64,000 nt of DNA. It comes from Butyricimonas synergistica DSM 23225. GTDB lineage: Bacteria > Bacteroidota > Bacteroidia > Bacteroidales > Marinifilaceae. Position 1 is the first letter of the stretch; each line of letters opens with the position of its first letter. The DNA is taken from contig NZ_KB903360.1 of the NCBI RefSeq assembly GCF_000379665.1, positions 746,175 through 810,174 of the forward strand, read 5' to 3'. Both the position numbers and the translations under genes were made by a program. The notes below the pieces were generated by a model, which had not been told where the DNA came from, searched no databases, and saw only the letters and a list, made by a program, of their open reading frames with translations. This document shows positions 17,944 to 26,210 of the stretch, piece by piece.

Positions 17944-19641
17944 ATGATGAAAAACAGATTATACTATATGGCATGGTTGTTCGCGGCTCTCTTCGCGGTG
18001 GGTTGCGAGGACCTGGAGGATACCTACGATGAGTTTAGCGGTGACGGGGTAATCCGTTACACGGGCAAGTGCTCGGGTTTGAATATCGACCCGGGCTGGG
18101 AGCGGTTGCGGGTTTCCTGGAAAGGGAATATCGACCCCGATATCGAGAAAGTGAAGATTGCTTACCAGTCGGAGCTTGATGCCGAGCCGCTGGTGGTTTA
18201 CGTGACACCCAAGGATGTGCTGGCGGGTGATTTACGGGATACCATTTATCTTGAAAACTTGCAGGATGCCGTTTACGCCGTGAAAGTGAGCAACGTGGCT
18301 GCCGATGGCAAGGAATCGCTCGTGGAAAGCAATTACGGCCGTCCTTACACGGAAGTACACGAGGATTTGCGCTCCTTCACCCGCGGTATTGTCAATTTCT
18401 ATCCGGTGAACGACAGGCTGGTGGTGACGTTGGACGGGAAAAATGCCAACCTGAAAGAGATTAACCTGAAATACTGGGGTACCGATAATAAAGAATATTC
18501 CTGGAATGTTCTTGAAAACATGGGGCGTGATATTCAATATATCGTGAACGACATCATGTTTATGTTGCCCGACGAGGACAAGAGCGTCGCCGGGAACGTG
18601 GGAATCGATTTCAGCAAACCGCTCACGGTGGAACGCCGGGGATTGCTCGCCGGGTGTATCGACACGATTAAATTTGATCCCGTCACCTTGTCGATGGAGG
18701 AGCGGGTATGGTCTTCCGGGTTTGTCAACGTGATGATGCACAAGTATGGCGTGGATTGGCAGAGCGAGGTGGACAACGTGAGGGTGCTCGAGTTGGATTA
18801 CACTTTGTCGACCTTTCAGGATTTGTTCTATTTCCCGAACTTGGAAAAGGTGATCTTGGGTAAAAACCGTTACATGTTGCCCGGGCATCTGGAGAATTTG
18901 AGTACCACCGATCCCTACTTGGCATTGACGTCGTTGTACTACTTGAGCAAGACGCGCGGGGTGGAAGTGGAATGTTATAATCAGCACTACCTTTTTGCCG
19001 ATTATTACGGAATGTCGTATATCGACCTTTTGTCGGTGGGGGAGCCCGGGTATCCGGAGTGGGGAGTTCCCGCTACCCCGGCAAAAATCGATATGAATTG
19101 GTTGACCGAGAAAGGATGCGGGAATTTGAGCGAGATGCCGGAAATCGTGCCGGTGGACACGAAAGGTTGGGAATTGACCTGCTCGGACACCATGTACAAT
19201 GGTGACAAGAAAAACGGGGTGGCTTGCCTCTTGGACAATGATCCCTCTACTGTTTTTGAGCCGGGGTCGGATTTCAGCTTGTTCACGGTGATCGTGAATA
19301 TCGACATGAAGGAGTTGCAACCCCTTCACGGCTTCAAGTTCGTGCAGGCAAACACGGGCTCAACGGACACGGAGAAAGAATTGAAATATTTGCTCTCTTC
19401 CTTGAAAATAGAGGTTTCCGCTAACGGCTATAGCTGGGAAAAGGCCACTTTCGACGAGGGCGGGGTTACCCTTGGGAACGCTATCGGTGAAACCACCTTC
19501 ATCGAAATCCCGCTTGATAAGCGCGAAGACGTGCGATATATCCGTTTGAGCATGAATACGAAAGTCGTGGACGTGACAACCAGCGGGATGCCTATTTATA
19601 GCCTTCGCATCGGCGATTTGATCCCCTATACCTATCGATAA
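17944..19641 (+). CDS. Surface lipoprotein, DUF4998 plus F5/8 type C-like domain
   Basis: This 565-residue lipoprotein has the lipobox FAVGC (Cys21) and an acidic stretch EDLEDTYDEF right after it. Residues about 40-240 are two Ig-like modules of the DUF4998 type (SGLNIDPGWERLRVSWKGN). A middle region has LEKVILGKNRYML. The C-terminal 150 residues resemble a discoidin/F5-8C carbohydrate-binding fold (CLLDNDPSTVFEPG, LHGFKFVQANTG, SLKIEVSANGYSWEKATF, VRYIRLSMNTK). It is probably a surface ligand-binding partner of the SusCD pair. A strong hairpin terminator follows 12 bases after the stop, so it is the last gene of the core import operon. Confidence 0.8.
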   Translation: MMKNRLYYMAWLFAALFAVGCEDLEDTYDEFSGDGVIRYTGKCSGLNIDPGWERLRVSWKGNIDPDIEKVKIAYQSELDAEPLVVYVTPKDVLAGDLRDTIYLENLQDAVYAVKVSNVAADGKESLVESNYGRPYTEVHEDLRSFTRGIVNFYPVNDRLVVTLDGKNANLKEINLKYWGTDNKEYSWNVLENMGRDIQYIVNDIMFMLPDEDKSVAGNVGIDFSKPLTVERRGLLAGCIDTIKFDPVTLSMEERVWSSGFVNVMMHKYGVDWQSEVDNVRVLELDYTLSTFQDLFYFPNLEKVILGKNRYMLPGHLENLSTTDPYLALTSLYYLSKTRGVEVECYNQHYLFADYYGMSYIDLLSVGEPGYPEWGVPATPAKIDMNWLTEKGCGNLSEMPEIVPVDTKGWELTCSDTMYNGDKKNGVACLLDNDPSTVFEPGSDFSLFTVIVNIDMKELQPLHGFKFVQANTGSTDTEKELKYLLSSLKIEVSANGYSWEKATFDEGGVTLGNAIGETTFIEIPLDKREDVRYIRLSMNTKVVDVTTSGMPIYSLRIGDLIPYTYR

Positions 19642-19653
19642 TTTCACTATTGC

Positions 19654-19681
19654 GAACTTCCCCGCTTCGGCGGGGAGGTTC
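19654..19681 (+). terminator. Strong hairpin after the SusCD lipoprotein block
   Basis: A 12-bp stem (19654-19665 with 19670-19681, one G-U pair) closes on a TTCG tetraloop. A weak T-rich stretch follows. It probably ends or attenuates transcription before the small accessory genes. Confidence 0.75.
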
Positions 19682-19706
19682 AACTTTACTCTTAAATAAT
19701 AAAGTG

Positions 19707-19802
19707 ATGAGTAAATTTAAGTTTTTGCAGTTGTTTCTTGTATTTTTTCTTCTTGTAGGTTGTGCCGGAGAAACGTGGAATATGGGGGAAGAAAGTATTT
19801 AA
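19707..19802 (+). CDS. Micro-lipoprotein or lipoprotein remnant (31 aa)
   Basis: The ATG at 19707 opens MSKFKFLQLFLVFFLLVGC, a complete lipoprotein signal with Cys19, but only 12 more residues follow before TAA. Reading past the TAA in frame gives five codons and then TAG, so little downstream coding is left. Its layout (signal, Cys, about 12 acidic/polar residues, TAA) resembles the start of the interrupted lipoprotein gene at 21149. It could be a genuine tiny lipoprotein or the stub of a decayed gene copy. No function can be assigned. Confidence 0.5.
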   Translation: MSKFKFLQLFLVFFLLVGCAGETWNMGEESI

Positions 19803-19823
19803 GAAAGTAATAAAACTTAGAGT

Positions 19824-20444
19824 ATGAAATATTTTATATTATTATTTGTGTTTATGCTATTTTCTAGCATATCGTTTTCTCAAAATCAAGGAGAAACGAG
19901 AAGTGACATTGTCAAGGGTAAGAAATCCGGAGAAATCATTAAAGGTAAGAACGTGGCTTATAGAGTTTTGAAAGATGATATTTACTATATGATTAAAAAT
20001 GTTGTTATACAGGATACTCTCTGGTATCATTTTGACGGGAAACTTGCTCCAAAGAAAATGCGAGAACAAATAAGAGAGATCGTGTACAAGCATATTAAAA
20101 TGGAAGATTTGAGTTTATCTTACAAGGAATTTGAGGAATATGGATTTCTTGCTATCAGTTTTATTTTGAATAAAGAATTGAAAGTGGAAAAGATCATGTT
20201 TTTTTTAGAACATGGAGAGTTTTTGCGAGGTAATGATGAACGTGATTTTTGGATAACTCTTTCCATGGATCTCTATTCTGAGATAGAAAAAGAGATCATG
20301 GAAATGAATCCTTTAATAGAAGAGGCTGATAAGGAATGGATTCGTGAAATGGATTTTACAAATGGCTCGTTCTTATACGTTAAGATTAGTTATAAAGGTC
20401 TCCTTGAGGCTTTGAATGCTAAGGAATCTGAGACGAAGGAATGA
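19824..20444 (+). CDS. Exported protein of unknown function (206 aa)
   Basis: I do not recognise the family. Residues 1-20 are a signal peptide (FSSISFSQ, cleavage after SFS). The mature part is charged and AT-rich in codon use. A weak alpha/beta pattern (FEEYGFLAISFILNKELKVEKI) recalls the beta-strand, 'N-x-x-G/L-K-V' hairpin and helix of the TonB C-terminal fold, but the match is too faint to name. The next gene has a comparable layout (DALVNNDGKILSVYFRI). It lies 30 bases before that gene and 21 after the micro-lipoprotein. It is probably periplasmic. It belongs to the accessory tail of the SusCD locus. Confidence 0.7.
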   Translation: MKYFILLFVFMLFSSISFSQNQGETRSDIVKGKKSGEIIKGKNVAYRVLKDDIYYMIKNVVIQDTLWYHFDGKLAPKKMREQIREIVYKHIKMEDLSLSYKEFEEYGFLAISFILNKELKVEKIMFFLEHGEFLRGNDERDFWITLSMDLYSEIEKEIMEMNPLIEEADKEWIREMDFTNGSFLYVKISYKGLLEALNAKESETKE

Positions 20445-20474
20445 TGTAATATACTAACTGCGAATCTACTATAA

Positions 20475-21140
20475 ATGATGAAAAACGTGTTGTTATTTTT
20501 TGTTCTGTTATTTTTAGGGATACAACTGGATGCTCAAGAAAAGCCCTTTAAGAATTTTTACGTGCAACAGGGACAGTATGATGTGTTGTTTATATTGCCT
20601 TTGGATTTCGAGCAAAAATTTGAAATTTTGAAAGAAGAGTTTTTAACGCACGATTGCCATCGTCTTCGAGATTCATTGCAATTGACAGATAGTCTAAAAT
20701 ATTGGTTCGGTGAACATATTTATCTTGGAGATATACCCTGTGACGAGATAATTCCCGATTCTTTCAAACAAAAGTTGCGGGAATACGAGAGTAAGATAAA
20801 GGGAGGAGCTTCGGCATATTTTTTCGTGGATGCCTTGGTGAATAATGACGGTAAAATACTTTCCGTTTATTTTAGAATAAACGGGTATATATTGGATTTG
20901 CTACAGGAAGAAGATTTACAGGCGATTTATGATAGTATTATATGCTTGGAATTTAATGCTAATGAGATAGAATTTTCACGAGTTAATCATACGTTGGTAA
21001 AAAAATACATCAGCATAACAAGGGATTCTGATATGAATGAGTTAGAACGATTGGCTCTTTACAAAAGAATGGTAAAAAAAGAGAAAATGCCATGTCGTTA
21101 TGGTGTGGTAACATGTTTTTCCATGAATATCTTTAATTGA
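20475..21140 (+). CDS. Exported protein of unknown function (221 aa)
   Basis: Signal peptide MMKNVLLFFVLLFLGIQLDAQ, then about 200 residues with no known family that I recognise. Residues about 115-185 (AYFFVDALVNNDGKILSVYF) show a strand, N-D-G-K turn, strand and helix pattern similar to TonB-C-like folds. It shares with the previous gene the order 'Q-DTL/DSL-x-W/Y' followed by a helical linker, which hints at an ancient duplication, but I cannot prove that by eye. The gene is AT-rich. It is likely periplasmic. Role unknown. Confidence 0.7.
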   Translation: MMKNVLLFFVLLFLGIQLDAQEKPFKNFYVQQGQYDVLFILPLDFEQKFEILKEEFLTHDCHRLRDSLQLTDSLKYWFGEHIYLGDIPCDEIIPDSFKQKLREYESKIKGGASAYFFVDALVNNDGKILSVYFRINGYILDLLQEEDLQAIYDSIICLEFNANEIEFSRVNHTLVKKYISITRDSDMNELERLALYKRMVKKEKMPCRYGVVTCFSMNIFN

Positions 21141-21148
21141 AATGTGCT

Positions 21149-21946
21149 ATGTGTAGAATTGTCATTGTTATATGTTTCATTTTGGGGTTATGTAGCTGTG
21201 CGCGGGAAATGTTGTCTGAAGATACATCATTTTAAATAGAGGAAGAGATCGTAATGTATGAGGGGGATGTTGCTTTTAGTTTTGGGGATATTTTACAACT
21301 ACCGGATTCGAAAAATCCAAATTATAGGAATTCAATAAATGTACTCAATAGAATAAAAATGGCTTTGAATTTATCATATAATCAATATTGGTTTTTAATA
21401 AAGACAGCAAATGAGGGATTATTTTATAAAAATTCTATATTGAGAAAATTGGGATACCAATTGGCTCAGAAAAAGCGACCTATAGTTCGACTTAAATTTG
21501 CAACTTATCCTGATTTTGAAAAAGATTTTCCAGGGCGGGATGCTATTTATGATGCTTCATCGCAAACAGTATTGTTAAAAAAAGAGGAGAATATTTTTTC
21601 GGATAGGATAATTCTCCATGAATTTTGGCATGTGGTTCAGTGTGAATTAGCTGGGATAAAAATGACAGATAAAAATGAAGCTCACATGGAATTTGAGGTG
21701 ATGGTTCTTTGTGATGTGATTCAAACTATGATAACGGGGAATGTAGTTACTAGCATAAAAACTTATACATATATGAGTTTGGTGAGTCGTTTAGTAAATT
21801 TATCAGGGCATATAGACCCGGGCGTTGAATCTCAAGTTTTGGCTGATTATAATGAAGTTTACGAAAATTGGGCTAGAGAAAATTCCTTCTCGGAACCAGA
21901 TAATTATAATCCGGGGGCTTTGTTCTGTTTTTTGAGTATATTTTAA
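21149..21946 (+). pseudogene. Putative zinc metallopeptidase-like lipoprotein interrupted by one in-frame TAA
   Basis: A lipoprotein signal starts at 21149 (CFILGLCSC, Cys17) and stops at TAA 21233-21235 after 28 codons. The same frame then continues (IEEEIV) into an open reading frame whose first ATG is 21254 and which runs 230 residues to 21946. Joined, the gene would be about 265 residues: a surface or periplasmic lipoprotein with ILHEFWHVVQCELAG, an HExxH zinc motif, and acidic residues downstream (NEAHMEFEVM) that could give the third ligand. As written, the downstream part has no export signal. I do not recognise a named peptidase family. Codon use is very AT-rich compared with the TlpA genes nearby. 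It is either a recent nonsense mutation, an error, or a recoded stop. Confidence 0.6.
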
Positions 21947-22002
21947 TTTACGGAGGAGGAATCCGTGAAAAAGAAATGATACAGTAACTACTAATATAAA
22001 CT

Positions 22003-23349
22003 ATGAAAAACAAGATATTTATCGTGGTGACTCTCGTTCTTTGTAGCCTTAGTACTTTGGTACACGCAACGGGACAGATCGGGGAGAAAATCATTATCGG
22101 GCGAGATACGCTTTGGATGTTGAGTTGTCCTCTCAAGGCGGATACAACTCTTTCGAGAAAGGTGAGTGAGCGGCTTGACCCGGAAGTCATGTGTACGGCT
22201 CTTTGGCGAGGGTATATCGGGACATGGCGGTTGGAAAATGGAATCTTGTATTTGGAAGAAATCAAGATGTTAAGCGGGACTCGGATAAGTTTGGATGGAA
22301 TTTTTGATGATTACCGGGAGAACGGGCGAATTGTTGCCCGTTGGTTTAGCGGGAAAATTCGTGTGGTAAGGGGAGAGCAAGTATCTTACGAGCACATAGG
22401 TTTCGCCCAGCATTATGAGCATGAAACGATCTATACGTTGCGTGATGGCATGATAATGAAGAAAAAGGAAATACACAACAGCCTGAGGAAAAGCGAGAAT
22501 ATGGAAAGCAATTATACGTTGGATCTGCTTTTTAACGGAAAGGGAATGAAGTGGGAAGGTGATTCCTCTTTAGCGATAGAAGTTGTTCCTGAACCTGACG
22601 GGACAACGGGGCAAGTGAAGGTACGTTCATGGTATTCTTATCTTAAACCGAATCAAGATTCAGCCTGCTGGTGGAAAAGTCTTGCCCTGAAAAAGAAGCG
22701 ATACAAGAGAAATCATCCATACGTGCGGGAAGTTAAGAAGTGTCTTGATCTGATGAATGACTGGCAAGTTCTCATGCTCAATGGGAAGATTCAACCCGTA
22801 CGGCTTGGTTTGAAGTGGGGACGGGATCAATCGAAGCCCCATCGAATTTGGTCGTACCATTGGTTAGAACAAGCAGATTCACTGGAAATAGAGAATGAAG
22901 TGTGTGCGTTAATCACCCATCCATTGCAACAGGATCCGGATATGATGACACGTTTGCGTCCTCATTTGAAAGGAGCGTTCACCACGCGGAATCCCCGGGG
23001 ATATGTTGCCCGGTGGAAAATTACAGACGGGTATTTGTGGTTGCTTGAAATCCGGCATGCGCGCACGGGAGAGCGAATACCTTTATCCACGCTTGTACCT
23101 GGTAATAACGGGGAGCCGGTGAAAGCTTTCTGGTACTCGGGTACGTTCGAGGCGGGTGCGGGTGGTCCGGTAAGCGGTGGGTATTATTGTGATGATAAGG
23201 AACATCGGGAATTTGTTTTCAAGGTAGAATGTGGGCGAGTTGTCCGTCAGGTTGTTTATGATAATTACGTGCAGCTTGGCGATTTTTGGAACGTTGAAGT
23301 AAAGGATGAAATGAAGCAAGATTTGCTGGAAGAAGGAAAAGGAATATAA
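22003..23349 (+). CDS. Exported protein of unknown function with an internal duplication (448 aa)
   Basis: A signal peptide (1-22, ends VHATG) precedes a protein made of two related modules. Module 1 is about residues 35-160 and contains GYIGTWRLENGILYLEEIKM, SGTRISL and ARWFSGKIRV. Module 2 is about 295-430 and contains GYVARWKITDGYLWLLEIRH, TGERIPL and AFWYSGTFEA. The matched order (G-Y-x-x-x-W, G-x-L-x-L-x-E-I, T-G/T-R/E-R-I, W-x-S-G) marks an internal repeat. The linker has several Trp and Cys residues. I know no named family for it. It stands between the interrupted metallopeptidase-like gene and the first TlpA-like gene, 19 bases from the latter. Confidence 0.75.
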   Translation: MKNKIFIVVTLVLCSLSTLVHATGQIGEKIIIGRDTLWMLSCPLKADTTLSRKVSERLDPEVMCTALWRGYIGTWRLENGILYLEEIKMLSGTRISLDGIFDDYRENGRIVARWFSGKIRVVRGEQVSYEHIGFAQHYEHETIYTLRDGMIMKKKEIHNSLRKSENMESNYTLDLLFNGKGMKWEGDSSLAIEVVPEPDGTTGQVKVRSWYSYLKPNQDSACWWKSLALKKKRYKRNHPYVREVKKCLDLMNDWQVLMLNGKIQPVRLGLKWGRDQSKPHRIWSYHWLEQADSLEIENEVCALITHPLQQDPDMMTRLRPHLKGAFTTRNPRGYVARWKITDGYLWLLEIRHARTGERIPLSTLVPGNNGEPVKAFWYSGTFEAGAGGPVSGGYYCDDKEHREFVFKVECGRVVRQVVYDNYVQLGDFWNVEVKDEMKQDLLEEGKGI

Positions 23350-23368
23350 AATAGCTAAAATAATAATT

Positions 23369-24454
23369 ATGATGAAGATTGTATTTTCTTTATGGTTCGT
23401 GTTGTGTGTTACGCTCGCGGGATTCGCACAACAGAGTTTCAAAATCACGGGTCGCCTGGGTGGAACCCTCGGGGGTGATCTCGTGTTGGCGGCGAGTGGT
23501 CCGGGAGGGTTGGTTAAGCTGGACGAGGCGGTGATGGTGGACGGGGAGTTCGAGTTCTCGGGCTCCGTGGAAGGGGTTATCCCGGCGTATATCCTTGCCG
23601 GGGAACAGCAACAACCGGTAGCCACGATCATGCTGGAAAACTTGGAATACGTGCTTGTCGCCGGGAACGATGGAATTGAGGTGCAGGGAGGGGGAGAGGC
23701 ACAGGAAATTTGGAGCCGGTTCGATGCGGTCAACAAACGGGTACTCCGGGAGAAAATGAAAATAGAGCAGGAAGCCCGGGACGCCTATGCCCGGCAGGAC
23801 CAGATGAAGTTGCAGGCTTTGCAGCAGCAGTTCGGGAAAGTGGCGGCGGAGGCGGAAGCCCGGCAACAGGAACTCTTCCGGACGTACAAGGATTCCTTTG
23901 TTGCCGCCTACGCGATAGCTTCCGGCATGGGGCAGATGGATTACACCTCGTTGAAGGCTCTTTATGACGCGCTCGGGGAACCGGCGAAGAACTCGCCGTA
24001 CGGGCAGATGATCGACCGGCAATTAGCCGTGTTCAAGCAAGTGGAACCGGGTTCCGTGGCTCCCGATTTTTCCGGCACCACGGCGGAAGGCACCGCGGTT
24101 TCCCTGCACGGCATCAAGGCGAAAGTGAAACTCGTTGATTTTTGGGCGTCGTGGTGCGGTCCCTGCCGGCAGGAAATGCCCAACGTGTGCAAGATTTACA
24201 AGAAATACCATGCCGCCGGGTTGGAAATCCTTGGCGTGTCGCTCGACACGAAACCGCAAGACTGGGTGAAAGCCATGCAGGAGGAGAAAATGACCTGGCT
24301 CAACATCGTGGACCAGAGCAAGGAAATCTCCGCCCGCTATCTCGTGCGGGGCATCCCCCACACGATCCTCCTCGACGAGAATAACCGCATCATCGCCAAA
24401 AACCTCCGGGGCAAGGCACTGGAAAAGAAAATTGCAGAGTTGCTGGGGAAATAG
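23369..24454 (+). CDS. TlpA-like thiol:disulfide oxidoreductase with DUF4369 N-terminus
   Basis: This is a 361-residue periplasmic thioredoxin-like protein. It has a signal peptide (1-20, GFAQ) and a DUF4369 beta domain (about 22-115, SFKITGRLGGTLGGDLVLAA). A long charged helix follows (about 120-175, rich in K, E, A, Q). The TlpA/AhpC-TSA thioredoxin domain is about 220-361, with VDFWASWCGPCRQEMP carrying the redox CxxC and the cis-proline site RGIPHTIL. It probably reduces or isomerises cysteines of exported partners. The gene is strikingly GC-rich beside its AT-rich neighbours. The paralogue at 25002 has the same architecture but no CxxC. Such proteins are often carried at the ends of SusCD loci in this group. 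Confidence 0.92.
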   Translation: MMKIVFSLWFVLCVTLAGFAQQSFKITGRLGGTLGGDLVLAASGPGGLVKLDEAVMVDGEFEFSGSVEGVIPAYILAGEQQQPVATIMLENLEYVLVAGNDGIEVQGGGEAQEIWSRFDAVNKRVLREKMKIEQEARDAYARQDQMKLQALQQQFGKVAAEAEARQQELFRTYKDSFVAAYAIASGMGQMDYTSLKALYDALGEPAKNSPYGQMIDRQLAVFKQVEPGSVAPDFSGTTAEGTAVSLHGIKAKVKLVDFWASWCGPCRQEMPNVCKIYKKYHAAGLEILGVSLDTKPQDWVKAMQEEKMTWLNIVDQSKEISARYLVRGIPHTILLDENNRIIAKNLRGKALEKKIAELLGK

Positions 24455-24476
24455 GATCAATAAAATTTGAAAGTTT

Positions 24477-24980
24477 ATGCGATATATGTATTTAATTGGG
24501 GGGATAATAGTAGTGTTAATTGGAGCGTGTACTCCTATGAAGCATGGATTTACACGGCAGGAATACAATACGTTGATTCAAGAACAGCTTGATGCTCGGG
24601 AATATTGGGTAGGAATGGAAGTGTATTCTCCTGATGGTGATAACCATAATTACCGATATTGGAATTTTCGTGTTGATGGTGATACTTTAGTATCGAGTAT
24701 GTGGTTTGATGTTCCCGAATATGGTAAAATTCCGGCAACTTTTTATCATTCCTAAATTCAGCATTACAGGAAGATTTATGATTATCGGCGGATAAAATTG
24801 AAAAACGAAAATGAAGAGGTTACATTCACGGTTTGGGTGATGGATTATAAATTGAAAAAAGAGAAATCCTTGCTTTTTCGTTTAGTATTCAAAAAATGGG
24901 GAGTGGTTGATGTGTATGTTGACGGAAAACATTGTTCCGGAGAGTTAGAAGATAAGAGATTTAATAAATATCAGTGGTAA
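24477..24980 (+). pseudogene. Small lipoprotein of unknown function interrupted by one in-frame TAA
   Basis: From 24477 the frame encodes MRYMYLIGGIIVVLIGAC (lipobox, Cys18) and continues for 92 residues to TAA at 24753-24755. The identical frame stays open afterwards (IQHYRKIYDYRRIKLKN...) to TAA at 24978-24980, 168 codons in all. The downstream part alone would have only a TTG start at 24798 and no export signal. The sequence shows strands like MEVYSPDGDNHNYRYWNFRV and VDVYVDGKHCSGEL, suggesting one beta-rich domain cut in two. The family is not recognised. The gene is AT-rich and squeezed between two GC-rich TlpA-like genes. Confidence 0.6.
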
Positions 24981-25001
24981 TGTTATTGTTGCATTAAAAT
25001 T

Positions 25002-26090
25002 ATGAGAAAGATTTCATTAATAATCGGTTTAGCGTTGCTTTCCTCGGTTGCTTGTCATGCGCAGGAAGGCTATCAGATCAGTGGTAAGGTGAGCGGGATG
25101 GCGGACGGCACGCTCCTGCTAATCGCTAACGAGGGGGAGAAGCCCGACACGTTGGGCACGATCGGGGTTAAAAACGGGACGTTTGTTTTCACGGGCAAAG
25201 TGGAGCGCCCCGTGGCGGCTTACCTCTCCCCGGCTAACGGGGAGGGGATGATCCCCCTGATCCTGGAGAACGCCAATTTCATGATAAACGTCAGCAACGC
25301 CGGGGCGTTGATACAGGGTGGCAAGCAACAGGAATTGCTGTCCCGCTTCACCCGGATCAGCCAGTCGTTCATGGCGGAGCAAGCCAAGGTGGCGGCAGAG
25401 GCGCGACAGCCCGGGGCGGATGTAGCCGCCTTGCAAGCCCGGGTGGACCAGGCTTACGAGGCGTCGGTGAACGCCACGCTGGAGTTGATCAAGGCGCACC
25501 CCGACGAGTACGCCACGGTGCACGTGATCGCCCTTGGCATCGACAGTGAAACGGAAGAGGGCTTGCGCTCGAAGTATGAACTGCTGGGTGAGGCGGCACG
25601 TGCCACGGTTCCCGGCAAGCGGATCGCCGCCGCCCTCGAGCAGTACGGGAAACTCGCCGTCGGCGAGGTGGCCCCGAACTTCACGCTCGCCAAGCCGGAT
25701 GGCAACACGTTTAGCCTGCACGACGTTCCCGCGAAATGGAAACTGGTGCATTTCTGGGCGGCACGGGTGGAAAGTTCCCGGCGGGACAACGCCGACCTGG
25801 TGAAGCTTTACCTGCAATACCGCCCGCGCGGTCTGGAGATCGTCAGCGTGGCGCTGGACGACAACCACGCCATGTGGAAGCAAGCCGTCGGGCTTGACGG
25901 TATGATCTGGACGAACGGCTCCGACCTCAAGGGCATGGATTCCGGGATCGCCCGCCTTTACCTAGTAAACGACCTTCCCGCCTATTTCCTGCTCGACGCC
26001 GAGAACCGCGTCGTTGCCCGGGGAATGGCACTTCCCGCCCTTCGCGATAAACTGGCGGAGTTGACGAGGAAGAGGAAGAAACAAGAATAG
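25002..26090 (+). CDS. TlpA-like protein with DUF4369, redox cysteines lost
   Basis: This 362-residue paralogue of the gene at 23369 has the same plan: signal peptide (CHAQ), DUF4369 (GYQISGKVSGMADGTLLLIA), a charged helical linker and a thioredoxin-like domain (about 220-362). Where the sister has FWASWCGPCRQE, this one has FWAARVESSRRD, so both cysteines of the CxxC are replaced. The cis-Pro region is also changed (VNDLPAYFLLDAE). It should not be an oxidoreductase; it may act as a binding or scaffold partner. The gene is the most GC-rich in the region (39 of 60 bases in 25561-25620). A strong terminator follows, so it closes the accessory block. Confidence 0.88.
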   Translation: MRKISLIIGLALLSSVACHAQEGYQISGKVSGMADGTLLLIANEGEKPDTLGTIGVKNGTFVFTGKVERPVAAYLSPANGEGMIPLILENANFMINVSNAGALIQGGKQQELLSRFTRISQSFMAEQAKVAAEARQPGADVAALQARVDQAYEASVNATLELIKAHPDEYATVHVIALGIDSETEEGLRSKYELLGEAARATVPGKRIAAALEQYGKLAVGEVAPNFTLAKPDGNTFSLHDVPAKWKLVHFWAARVESSRRDNADLVKLYLQYRPRGLEIVSVALDDNHAMWKQAVGLDGMIWTNGSDLKGMDSGIARLYLVNDLPAYFLLDAENRVVARGMALPALRDKLAELTRKRKKQE

Positions 26091-26114
26091 TTTTTTTATA
26101 ATTGGTGCGTGCGT

Positions 26115-26155
26115 GGGAGGGAGTTCGCTTTATACATGCGGCTCCCTCCCTTTTT
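26115..26155 (+). terminator. Rho-independent terminator after the accessory block
   Basis: A 9-bp GC-rich stem (26115-26123 GGGAGGGAG with 26142-26150 CTCCCTCCC) is followed directly by TTTTT (26151-26155). It ends the SusCD accessory transcript. Confidence 0.9.
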
Positions 26156-26210
26156 GTTTATAGTTTTCGCCCGTCGGTGAATATTTCATGAGGCATAACT
26201 TTAATTGTCT

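Noticed and set aside
18232-19329. 365-aa open frame on the minus strand across the DUF4998 lipoprotein
   Set aside because: It is a shadow of a GC-rich coding frame; the His/Arg/Gln-rich composition has no recognisable motif.
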